From NCBI RefSeq assembly GCF_002311515.1, contig NZ_DCAO01000109.1:25930-46451 (forward strand): a stretch of DNA of 20,522 bases, in the 5' to 3' direction. A program made the position numbers and the translations under genes. A model generated the notes under the pieces. The model had not been told where the DNA came from. It saw only the letters and a program-made list of their open reading frames with translations, and did no database searches. This document shows, piece by piece, positions 14,291 through 20,522 of the stretch. The DNA is from Thalassospira sp. UBA1131 (lineage in GTDB: Bacteria > Pseudomonadota > Alphaproteobacteria > Rhodospirillales > Thalassospiraceae). Within the stretch, counting starts at the first letter, position 1. Every line of letters starts with the position of its first letter.

Positions 14291-15133
14291 CTAGTGTGAC
14301 ATCAGGACCGGAACAGTCATGTGACGCAGAAGGTGTTGGGTGACGCCGCCAAGCATCAGTTCACGCAGGCGCGGACGGCCATAGGCGCCGCACACCATCA
14401 GATCGATGCTTTCATCGGCTGCGCGCGACAAAATAAGGTCGCCAACACTGATGCCAGAAGCGTTCATGCTTTCTTTCTTGGCATTCACGCCATGGCATTT
14501 CAGGCGTTCGCCAATATCGACACCCGGAACCGGCATGGTGTCGCGGGCACCCTTGTTCGGGTCGGCACAAAGAACCAGAACGGATTTTGCGGCCTCGAGG
14601 AACGGCATGCTGTCATTCATGGCACGCACGGCCTCGCGATAGGGCTTCCAGGCAACCATGACGCGATCACCGATGGTATCAAACTTGCCGACATAGGGCA
14701 CAAGCAGAACCGGTGCGCCTGCGGTCAGGATGACTTTGTCCGGCATTTCCGAGACAGAGCACGGATCGGAACTTTCCGGGTCGTGCTGGCCCAGAACCGT
14801 CAGATCATGATGGCGGGCATACATCGCGGTGGTATCAGCAATTTCGGACGCCGGGCAGGAGGTTTCCTGCCAGCTGAAAGCAACACCGGCCGCATTGCAG
14901 GTTTCTTCAAACTGGGTGCGTGCAGCCTTTGCGGTTTCAGCCATCGCAGATCGCTGCTGATTGATGATTTCCTCGGTGATCTGGACTTCCATGAAGCGCG
15001 GAATCTCAGGATAGGGCAGCAGGAAAAGACCGGTAAGGTGCGCGTCCTGCGCCTTGGCAACTTTCAACGCAACAGAAAGGCGTTCCTTGCAGGCGGCTGA
15101 GGTGTCGATATGAACAAGAATATCCCGATACAT
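14291..15133 (-). CDS. Tandem-domain universal stress protein (UspA family), second copy
   Basis: A 280-residue paralogue of the usp at 8101-8958 with the same two-domain layout. Domain 1 starts MYRDILVHIDTSAACKERLS. Domain 2 holds DRVMVAWKPYREAVRAMNDS and ends with the nucleotide loop GAYGRPRLRELMLGGVTQHL and VPVLMSH. Here G-2X-G-9X-G is intact, unlike the other copy, though the final S/T is Gly. Several cysteines (about residues 97, 108, 146, 198, 224 and 254) could make it redox sensitive. ATG 15133 has GGAG eight bases upstream; the frame runs on to 15184 without a better start. A symmetric FNR-like site with a weak -10 lies 114 bases upstream, almost the same geometry as in the paralogue. 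Confidence 0.92.
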   Translation of the reverse strand: MYRDILVHIDTSAACKERLSVALKVAKAQDAHLTGLFLLPYPEIPRFMEVQITEEIINQQRSAMAETAKAARTQFEETCNAAGVAFSWQETSCPASEIADTTAMYARHHDLTVLGQHDPESSDPCSVSEMPDKVILTAGAPVLLVPYVGKFDTIGDRVMVAWKPYREAVRAMNDSMPFLEAAKSVLVLCADPNKGARDTMPVPGVDIGERLKCHGVNAKKESMNASGISVGDLILSRAADESIDLMVCGAYGRPRLRELMLGGVTQHLLRHMTVPVLMSH

Positions 15134-15212
15134 GATCCGATCTCCATTCGGTAGGTGGCGTGGGGCTGACCCGAAATCTGTCAAATTGCCCTTGGCCTTA
15201 ATGTCTGTGGCT

Positions 15213-15254
15213 ACCCTATCGTCGTCTCGGGATGGTTTCTTTGCTCTATCTCAA
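15213..15254 (-). promoter_or_regulatory. FNR-like box and weak -10 upstream of second usp
   Basis: On the minus strand TTGAGATAGAGCAA (15254-15241) matches TTGAT-N4-ATCAA at 8 of 10 positions, one mismatch per half. Its centre predicts a start at 15206, and the predicted -10 hexamer (15218-15213) is TAGGGT, keeping T1, A2 and T6. Weaker by itself than the other two sites. Confidence 0.4.
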
Positions 15255-15290
15255 ATTAAATTATTCCAAGTTGTAATTTCGGGCCAAGTA

Positions 15291-15896
15291 TCACCCGTCC
15301 GCACCCGGTTCGGTCATCGGGATGGTTTTTTCCATGGTCGGGATGTCGCCGCCAGCCGGAAGGCCTGTTGTCGCGGGGGGCGTGACAGGGGCAGGTGTCA
15401 TCGGTGCGCTGTCGTTCATCGCGGGCATGGTGGGCATCGCCGGGTCATCGGTCGGAACACTGTTTGGCATCTGCATCGTGTCGCCTGACATCATCGAAAG
15501 CGTATTGTGCAGTTGCTGTGACAGGGTGCTCCAATTGGTTTGAAGCGTTGTGCAGGCCGCAGCATCGCCGGATTGAACGCAGCGCTGCGCCATTCGATCA
15601 AGAATGCCGAGCGCAATACGGGCTTCGTCGATCTGCTTTTGGCGCATTTCATCCATCGCCTTGCGATTGGGATCGTCCATCATGACGAGATTGTCATTTT
15701 CCCCCGCAGACGCAGAGCCCGTCATGGTGGCCGGTGATGCCGGGCGGGTATTCTGGGCTGGTGCCCCCCACGGGGTAACGATGGTGTCGGAGCTGTTGGA
15801 CATCGTGACCGGTTCTTCGACCGGGGCCACGCACCCCGACAGGGCAAGGCCCAGTCCGATTGCGGGCAGGCATTTGGCAATCTTGCGCATCGACAT
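15291..15896 (-). CDS. Predicted lipoprotein with Met/Pro-rich tail
   Basis: A 201-residue protein of unknown function. The signal peptide MSMRKIAKCLPAIGLGLALS ends in the lipobox LSGC (Cys22), so it should be a lipid-anchored periplasmic or outer-membrane protein. A central charged helix (about 72-105, DPNRKAMDEMRQKQIDEARI) is followed by CVQSGDAAAC, two cysteines that may pair. The last 70 residues are low in complexity, rich in Pro and Thr, with ten methionines in short-spaced groups (MPTMPAM, MNDSAPM), which recalls methionine motifs that bind Cu(I). That link is speculative. GGAGGA seven bases upstream fixes the start at ATG 15896. No clear terminator is seen after the gene, and no metal gene is adjacent. 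Confidence 0.8.
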   Translation of the reverse strand: MSMRKIAKCLPAIGLGLALSGCVAPVEEPVTMSNSSDTIVTPWGAPAQNTRPASPATMTGSASAGENDNLVMMDDPNRKAMDEMRQKQIDEARIALGILDRMAQRCVQSGDAAACTTLQTNWSTLSQQLHNTLSMMSGDTMQMPNSVPTDDPAMPTMPAMNDSAPMTPAPVTPPATTGLPAGGDIPTMEKTIPMTEPGADG

Positions 15897-16087
15897 GCGT
15901 TGTTCCTCCGACCGGTGGCGGGCGCGCCTTGGTCACGTCAGTTTGTTGTCCCGAACTCTGCCACAGTCGCTGCTATGACTTTGCTTTTGCTTGCGAACAT
16001 ATTGAACGTCGTTGCGGAGTCTGTCCAGTCCGGGCAAGTGCGCCGCCAGCGAATGCAATCAGACGGTAATATCGAGCTTCGTCACAT

Positions 16088-16963
16088 TCACAGTTCTTTG
16101 CCCGGTGAAAGCCGCGGTTCGTCCTTCAATGATTTGGCGATCCATCGCATGGTTTCGCGAATGCGTGAAATGTTGCGCAGATCAGGGTGGGTTAAAACCC
16201 AAAGCTTGTTTGCCGGTATTTCCGGCAACGGCGCAAGCAACCGCAAACCCGGAAGGGCAAGATCGGATGGCAAACAGGCCAAACCACATCCGGCGCGCAC
16301 CAGATGCGCCATCGCGATCAGATCATCGGTTTGCTGTTTATGCGGCGTGCGGCGGTTCGCATCGAGCCATTTATAAGGTGCGTAGCTTGCCAGTGTTCCG
16401 GATGCACCGATGAAGGGCTCCGCCAACAGGTCATCAAGCTTTGCCGGCTGATATCGGTCTGCGGCACCATAGATGCCCCATTCCAGTGTGCGGATTTCCT
16501 TGCCAACAAGATGCTCGGGCGGGTTGGCCGCAACCCGAACGGCAATATCGGCATATCGCTGCGTCATATTGAATTCGAGGTTGCTGGCAAGCAGTTCGAT
16601 CTGAATGTCGGGCCATTGATCCTGAAACCGGGCGAGATGGTCTGGCAGAAAGAAATAGGAAAAACTGGTCGGTGCGGTGATGCGCACCAACCCGGCCGGT
16701 GTGGCGTCTGTCCCCGCAATGGTGGTGTTGATGACATCAAAGCTGTTCATGATCTGACGGGCGGGGACAAGCATTTCTGTCCCGGCATCGGTCAGGCTGT
16801 ATTGGCCACGGATGCGATCAAAAAGCCGGGTGCCTGCCTGTTCTTCAAGCGCATGAATATGGCGAAACACCGTGGTGTTGCTTACCCGGATTTTCTGCGC
16901 GGCCAGTTCAAGCGACCCTGTTTCCGCGATGGCGAGAAACGACTTGATATAGTTCCAGTCCAA
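16088..16963 (-). CDS. LysR-family transcriptional regulator
   Basis: A 291-residue LTTR. The winged helix-turn-helix is at 3-62 (DWNYIKSFLAIAETGSLELA, then FRHIHALEEQAGTRLFDR), followed by an effector-binding domain starting GLVRITAPTSFSYFFLPDHL. An ATG start at 17020 would add 19 residues unlike the family and would overlap the divergent promoter. A TTG at 16963 gives MDWNYIKSFL, the usual LTTR beginning, and has GGAG six bases upstream, so TTG is chosen. It is transcribed away from the VOC and GST genes, and a TTGC-N9-GCAA palindrome lies between them. This is the standard arrangement in which the regulator represses itself and activates the divergent genes. The inducer is unknown. Confidence 0.9.
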   Translation of the reverse strand: MDWNYIKSFLAIAETGSLELAAQKIRVSNTTVFRHIHALEEQAGTRLFDRIRGQYSLTDAGTEMLVPARQIMNSFDVINTTIAGTDATPAGLVRITAPTSFSYFFLPDHLARFQDQWPDIQIELLASNLEFNMTQRYADIAVRVAANPPEHLVGKEIRTLEWGIYGAADRYQPAKLDDLLAEPFIGASGTLASYAPYKWLDANRRTPHKQQTDDLIAMAHLVRAGCGLACLPSDLALPGLRLLAPLPEIPANKLWVLTHPDLRNISRIRETMRWIAKSLKDEPRLSPGKEL

Positions 16964-17003
16964 TCGGTGCTCCGTTTCAAATTTGCAATCAGATACTACA
17001 AAA

Positions 17004-17020
17004 TTGCCTATGTATTGCAA
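17004..17020. promoter_or_regulatory. Candidate LysR operator (TTGC-N9-GCAA)
   Basis: TTGCCTATGTATTGCAA is a palindrome of the T-N11-A class recognised by LysR proteins. It is located between the LysR gene and the divergent VOC-GST pair, 63 bases before the VOC start. On the minus strand TTGCAA could also act as the -35 of the LysR promoter, with TAGTAT as -10. Confidence 0.5.
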
Positions 17021-17082
17021 AATTGAAATTCCTTACGGTGTCGGTATCAAGGAATTCACCTACATATGTCAGGAAAGAAAAC

Positions 17083-17454
17083 ATGATCGGATACACATCA
17101 CTCGGCACCAACGATCTATCCCGTTCGGGCGCGTTCTATGACGCGTTGCTTGCCGAATTTGGGGCGCAGCGTGTCTTTGAACAGCCGGACTTTATCGTCT
17201 GGAGTGCCGGCGAAAACAGCCCGGCATTTTCGGTGCATGTTCCGTTTGACGGGAATGCGGCAACGGTTGGAAATGGGACGATGATCGCCCTTTCAGCAGC
17301 GTCACGTGATCAGGTCGATGCGCTTTATAAAAAGGCGATCTCGCTTGGCGCGACGTCGGAAGGTGAGCCGGGGCAGCGCCACGAAAACGGGTTTTACGCG
17401 GCCTACTTTCGCGATCTCGATGGTAACAAACTCAACATCCATCATATGGGCTAA
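17083..17454 (+). CDS. VOC (glyoxalase/bleomycin resistance/dioxygenase) superfamily protein
   Basis: A 123-residue protein of the vicinal-oxygen-chelate fold. It starts MIGYTSLGTNDLSRSGAFYD, the first beta-alpha unit, and ends AYFRDLDGNKLNIHHMG, the last strands with the conserved D.DGN. The size is that of the single-domain glyoxalase I-like group, and the substrate is unknown. The frame is open from 17023, but ATG 17083 with AGGA eight bases upstream gives the standard start. It is the first gene of a probable two-gene unit with the GST-like gene 39 bases downstream, divergent from the LysR regulator. Together they suggest glutathione-linked detoxification of an electrophile. Confidence 0.88.
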   Translation: MIGYTSLGTNDLSRSGAFYDALLAEFGAQRVFEQPDFIVWSAGENSPAFSVHVPFDGNAATVGNGTMIALSAASRDQVDALYKKAISLGATSEGEPGQRHENGFYAAYFRDLDGNKLNIHHMG

Positions 17455-17493
17455 GGCGATGATTGGTTGTGATGCGGCGGGGGAGTGGAGCTG

Positions 17494-18207
17494 ATGTCAT
17501 CATATCATTTGATCGGTCACCGGCTTTGCCCCTATGTCCAGCGTGTGGCGATAGTTCTGGCGCAAAATGGCATAGCCCATAAACGCACCGACATCGCCCT
17601 TGATGCCAAGCCGGACTGGTTTCTGGCACTAAGCCCGACCGGCAATGTTCCTGTTCTTGTGCTTGATGATGAGCGGACCTTGTTTGAGGCCGCCGCCATC
17701 TGTCAGTACCTTGAGGCAATAACGGGTAAAAGCCCGTGTGGGGCGGATGCCTATGACCTCGCGTTGGCGCAGGCGGTGGTTGCGATTGGCGATAAGTTAT
17801 TATCCCTTACCGCGGATCTGATTTATCGCGATCTGTCTGAAAGCAGCGTCGATGCGACGATGCATCAGATTAACAAACAGATGTCGATTGTGTCGGATCT
17901 GATATCGCCACAGGCCGTGGACGCGGACAAAGACCTTTCGATGCTCGATATCGTTTTTGCGACAGTTTTTCGGCCGTTTGCCCTGATCGCGGTCGGGCTG
18001 AACCGGGATCTGTTTGCCGGCTTTCCCGGGTTGCGCGGCTGGGCAAGCGATTTGGTCAAGCATGAGACGGTCCGAAACGCTGTGCCCGCCACCTATTATC
18101 GGGAAATTCACGAATTCATCGCGTGCAAGGAAGGATATCTGGCAAATCGTTTACGTATGATACCGCAAGACAGCATCGTCCTTGCGACCGCCAAGTCGGT
18201 CATGTGA
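17494..18207 (+). CDS. Glutathione S-transferase family protein, CPY (omega-like) type
   Basis: A 237-residue GST. The N-terminal thioredoxin-like domain begins MSSYHLIGHRLCPYVQRVAI with active-site Cys12-Pro-Tyr as in omega/lambda-class enzymes, which act as thiol transferases or dehalogenases rather than classic conjugating GSTs. The cis-Pro glutathione site is GNVPVLVLDD, then FEAAAICQYLE. The C-terminal part is helical (YDLALAQAVVAIGDKLLSLT onward). The tail LRMIPQDSIVLATAKSVM is longer than usual. ATG 17494 has GGGAG eight bases upstream; a GTG at 17485 is less likely. It probably shares a transcript with the VOC gene and is ended by the terminator at 18238-18273. Confidence 0.88.
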   Translation: MSSYHLIGHRLCPYVQRVAIVLAQNGIAHKRTDIALDAKPDWFLALSPTGNVPVLVLDDERTLFEAAAICQYLEAITGKSPCGADAYDLALAQAVVAIGDKLLSLTADLIYRDLSESSVDATMHQINKQMSIVSDLISPQAVDADKDLSMLDIVFATVFRPFALIAVGLNRDLFAGFPGLRGWASDLVKHETVRNAVPATYYREIHEFIACKEGYLANRLRMIPQDSIVLATAKSVM

Positions 18208-18237
18208 TTACGCTGTGAGCCGCCATAAAGGCAAAAA

Positions 18238-18273
18238 AAAAACGCCCGCCGAATTTATCGTGCGGGCGTTTTT
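18238..18273. terminator. Bidirectional terminator between GST and pyrE
   Basis: 12-bp stem AAAAACGCCCGC / GCGGGCGTTTTT with an inner CGA/TCG pair. T-runs follow on both strands (ten A at 18233-18242 read as T on the minus strand), so it serves both convergent units. Confidence 0.93.
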
Positions 18274-18294
18274 CGTGTTTGTGATCGCGCTGGA

Positions 18295-18984
18295 TTAGTC
18301 GTGCTTGCCGCCATTGGCCTTTGACCAGCCGATCGGGTCGTTCAGGAAGGAACGCACGCCTTCGATGGAATCCCTGCTGAAATATTCGCCTTCTTCGGCA
18401 ACGGCGAGGACATCGGCCCAGGTTGCAAGGTAATGCATTTCGATGTCGTCCTTGCGCAGTTCATCAAGCGCGCCTTCGAAGATGTCATAGAAGAAGACGA
18501 CAAAGGCATGTTTGCACTCGGCACCGGCTTCGCGGATGGCGTTGACGAAGTTGACCTTTGATGCGCCGTCAGTGGCAAGGTCTTCGACCAGAAGAACACG
18601 CTGTCCTTCGTGGATATCGCCTTCGATGCGGGCCTTGCGGCCAAAGCCCTTGGGCTTTTTGCGGACATACTGCATCGGCAGGTCAAGCGCATCGGCAAGC
18701 CACGCGGAATACGGGATACCAGCCGTTTCACCGCCAGCAACCGCGTCAAAGGCCTCGTAGCCAGCCGCATCGGATACCTGACGGGCGGCGAGTTCAATGA
18801 CCTTGCGACGTGCGCGCGGGAAGGAAATCAGTTTGCGGCAATCGATGTAAACCGGGCTGGCCCAGCCGGATGTCAGGATATAGGCCTCTTCCGGGCGGAA
18901 ATTAACAGCCCCGATATCCAGCAAAATCTTGGCGACAGTTTTGGCAGCATAGGTGCAATGCGCGGTCGGTTTCTCAGTGGTCAT
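18295..18984 (-). CDS. pyrE: Orotate phosphoribosyltransferase
   Basis: Joins orotate and PRPP to give orotidine 5'-phosphate, the fifth step of pyrimidine synthesis. The 229-residue protein has SGWASPVYIDCRKLISFP near the N-terminus (orotate side), then DAVAGGETAGIPYSAWLAD and MQYVRKKPKGFGRKARIEG, the flexible catalytic loop. The PRPP-binding motif VLLVEDLATDGAS (130-142) is a variant of the common VDDVITTG. ATG 18984 with AGAAGG ten bases upstream gives the expected N-terminus; the open frame to 19068 adds a basic stretch not typical of the family. It sits alone between two opposite-strand units. No pyrF or other pyr gene is in the window. Confidence 0.95.
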   Translation of the reverse strand: MTTEKPTAHCTYAAKTVAKILLDIGAVNFRPEEAYILTSGWASPVYIDCRKLISFPRARRKVIELAARQVSDAAGYEAFDAVAGGETAGIPYSAWLADALDLPMQYVRKKPKGFGRKARIEGDIHEGQRVLLVEDLATDGASKVNFVNAIREAGAECKHAFVVFFYDIFEGALDELRKDDIEMHYLATWADVLAVAEEGEYFSRDSIEGVRSFLNDPIGWSKANGGKHD

Positions 18985-19159
18985 GGCGGCTATACCTTCT
19001 CCGGATCGACTATTTGCCGACCTCTTAGCGCTTTTGGCCGAAAAGCGCAAAGAAAAGCCGCTGACCATTTGGTCAGGTTCAGTTGAGGTTTCTGTTGCCC
19101 GAGCAAGGGGTTTCAGGTGGGGTGCTGTCGTTGTCAGGATGATACATAATGCGCCAGTA

Positions 19160-19178
19160 ATGATATCTGAGATATCAT
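19160..19178. promoter_or_regulatory. Perfect 19-bp palindrome, likely operator of the XRE-SulP unit
   Basis: ATGATATCTGAGATATCAT has two perfect 9-base arms around a single G. It lies 69 bases before the XRE gene start, directly upstream of a -35-like TTGAAG (19181-19186). That position suits repression or autoregulation by the adjacent helix-turn-helix protein. Confidence 0.6.
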
Positions 19179-19246
19179 AATTGAAGTTATAAGGTGAATT
19201 TGTTACATCTGGAGTTTGATGATCTGCCTGTTGGAAGGGTGACTTG

Positions 19247-19519
19247 ATGATTACAGCCGGACAGATGCGGGCCGCGCGGGCCCTTTTGGGGATTGATCAG
19301 AAAATGCTGGCAGAAATGTCAGGGGTCTCGGTTCCGACCATTCAGCGCATGGAAGCCAGTCAGGGCAATGTACGAGGAGTCGTAGATACCCTTTCAAAGG
19401 TGGTTGATGCGCTTGACCGTGCAGGTATCGAGCTTATTGGCGAACAGGCTCCGAGTATGGGGGCCGGTCGGGGTGTTCGGCTGAAGGAATCGGAAACCCG
19501 ACAATCGAGAAACGATTAG
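19247..19519 (+). CDS. Small XRE-family helix-turn-helix regulator
   Basis: A 90-residue DNA-binding protein consisting almost only of a Cro/C1-type HTH. MITAGQMRAARALLGIDQKM (1-20) leads into LAEMSGVSVPTIQRMEASQG, with the recognition helix around SVPTIQRMEA. A helical segment (VVDTLSKVVDALDRAGIELI) and a short basic tail follow. Phage-like or toxin-antitoxin context is absent. ATG 19247 with AAGGG seven bases upstream is preferred to the TTG just before it. It is followed after 128 bases by a SulP transporter on the same strand and preceded by the 19-bp palindrome, which suggests that it controls itself and perhaps the transporter. Confidence 0.88.
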   Translation: MITAGQMRAARALLGIDQKMLAEMSGVSVPTIQRMEASQGNVRGVVDTLSKVVDALDRAGIELIGEQAPSMGAGRGVRLKESETRQSRND

Positions 19520-19520
19520 C

Positions 19521-19561
19521 GTGCAGTCAAAAATGCCGGTTCGTGCAGTCGCCAAATTTGG
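19521..19561 (+). repeat. Direct repeat GTGCAGTC twice and a CCAAATTTGG palindrome
   Basis: GTGCAGTC occurs at 19521-19528 and 19543-19550, 22 bases apart (about two helical turns), followed by the perfect palindrome CCAAATTTGG at 19552-19561. They lie in the 128-base space between the XRE gene and the transporter and could be regulator sites of an internal promoter. The support is only spacing and symmetry. Confidence 0.3.
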
Positions 19562-19647
19562 TGACCGCTGATCGGTAAGGGCCTGTATCATCCCGGCCGC
19601 GGCGGGGAATTGATGTGTGCAATCACCCAATGAGGGTGCCAAGCAAA

Positions 19648-20522
19648 ATGAAGACAGAAAATCCAGAGAAGAGCCGGTATCCCAAGCCGGATTTTGTCGA
19701 ACTGTTTACACCGAAACTGATCACCGTTCTGCGTGAAGGGTACGGTTTTGCGCAATTGCGTGCAGACGCGATTGCCGGGCTGACGGTTGCGATTGTTGCG
19801 TTGCCATTGTCGATGGCGATTGCAATTGCATCCGGGGCGACACCGGCACAAGGCCTTTATACCGCGATTATTGGCGGGATACTGGTCTCGCTTCTGGGCG
19901 GGAGCCGGTTTCAGATCGGGGGGCCGGCTGGTGCCTTTATTGTTCTGGTCGCAGCCACCGTTCAGGCGCACGGCATGGATGGCCTGTTGCTGGCAACGAG
20001 CATGGCGGGCGTGCTTCTGGTTTTAATCGGCCTGTTCAGGCTGGGCACCTATATCAAGTTTATTCCCTATCCTGTGACGGTTGGATTTACCGCCGGAATT
20101 GCCTTCATCATCTTTGCCAGCCAGATCAAGGATCTGCTTGGACTTGATCTTGGTGGTCCGGAGCCGGGGCCGTTTCTTGAGAAATTGCCGGTTATCTGGG
20201 CCGCATTGCCGAGTATGGATGTTGCGACCGTGATGCTGTCAGGGTCGACTATTCTGGTGATTGTCGGGCTTAAATATGTTCGCCCGCATTGGCCGGGCAT
20301 GCTTATTGCCGTGGTCGGTGCCGCGTTGATAACGGCTGTGTTTGATCTTCCGGTTGCGACGATCAGCAGTATTTACGGCGGCATTCCAAGCAGTTTTCCA
20401 ATGCCATCCTTGCCCGAAATTGATTTTGCCAAGGCGCAGGCGGTGCTTCCAAACGCCATTGCCTTTGCACTTTTGGGGGCGATTGAGTCGCTGCTGTCTG
20501 CTGTGGTGGCCGATGGCATGAC
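19648..20522 (+). CDS. SulP-family inorganic anion transporter, C-terminus cut by window edge
   Basis: Membrane transporter of the SLC26/SulP family, which moves sulfate, bicarbonate or related anions by proton or sodium symport or by exchange. 291 codons are visible. After a polar N-terminus come AIAGLTVAIVALPLSMAIAI, ASGATPAQGLYTAIIGG, the family signature GGSRFQIGGPAGAFIVLVAA, several more hydrophobic helices including IKFIPYPVTVGFTAGIAFII, and at the edge FALLGAIESLLSAVVADGM, the conserved late-helix motif. The C-terminal STAS domain would lie beyond the window. ATG 19648 has GAGGG about 11 bases upstream; an in-frame ATG at 19630 lacks a site and would add six residues. The anion cannot be assigned. 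The XRE gene upstream is its probable regulator. Confidence 0.94.
   Translation, partial: MKTENPEKSRYPKPDFVELFTPKLITVLREGYGFAQLRADAIAGLTVAIVALPLSMAIAIASGATPAQGLYTAIIGGILVSLLGGSRFQIGGPAGAFIVLVAATVQAHGMDGLLLATSMAGVLLVLIGLFRLGTYIKFIPYPVTVGFTAGIAFIIFASQIKDLLGLDLGGPEPGPFLEKLPVIWAALPSMDVATVMLSGSTILVIVGLKYVRPHWPGMLIAVVGAALITAVFDLPVATISSIYGGIPSSFPMPSLPEIDFAKAQAVLPNAIAFALLGAIESLLSAVVADGM

Noticed and set aside
14321..15100. Plus-strand frame of 259 codons opposite the second usp
   Set aside because: Antisense shadow of a conserved two-domain Usp protein.
1..20522. Search for mobile elements, CRISPR, tRNA or defence systems
   Set aside because: No transposase, long terminal repeats, repeat-spacer arrays, tRNA-like folds or recognisable defence genes were seen, and base composition is even throughout.

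Overview
The window reads as chromosomal DNA of an alphaproteobacterium, most likely a marine Rhodospirillales member such as Thalassospira. The genus is inferred from general resemblance, not from a search. Supporting signs are the C4-pathway 5-aminolevulinate synthase (HemA, about 405 residues), the alphaproteobacterial style of PyrE, BigR/SqrR-type ArsR, FabI and AroC proteins, an even GC content in the mid-50s percent, and short intergenic spaces with clean intrinsic terminators. There is no rRNA, tRNA, insertion sequence, phage gene or CRISPR array.

Region 1 (1-7450) is mostly housekeeping. On the minus strand are chorismate synthase (aroC, C-terminus cut by the window edge), enoyl-ACP reductase (fabI), an MscS channel, a zinc-finger-less DnaJ-type co-chaperone and a 17-kDa-antigen-like glycine-zipper lipoprotein. 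On the plus strand are a YihY/BrkB membrane protein and pyridoxamine-phosphate oxidase (pdxH). yihY and mscS converge and overlap by 4 bases at their stop codons.

Region 2 (7452-9431) is regulatory and stress related. It holds an ArsR repressor with the two-cysteine spacing of persulfide sensors, a tandem-domain universal stress protein behind an FNR-like box, and an unannotated 59-codon gene. That small gene has a good ribosome binding site, a hairpin-rich leader, an acidic N-terminal half, a Gly-Gly and an 18-residue two-cysteine tail. It is the most interesting object in the window.

Region 3 (9425-15896) holds an SRAP/YedK DNA-protein crosslink protein, an SDR oxidoreductase, a GNAT acetyltransferase, a PadR-like regulator, hemA, a possible 47-residue protein, a second universal stress protein and a Met/Pro-rich lipoprotein. 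FNR/FixK-like palindromes lie upstream of both usp genes and of hemA. In each case a -10-like hexamer is placed as expected for class II activation (strongest at hemA, weak at the usp genes), which suggests a small oxygen-responsive regulon.

Region 4 (16088-20522) holds a LysR regulator (probable TTG start) divergent from a VOC protein and a CPY-type glutathione transferase, then pyrE on the minus strand, then an XRE regulator followed by a SulP anion transporter that runs off the right edge. A perfect 19-bp palindrome precedes the XRE gene and is a likely autoregulatory operator.
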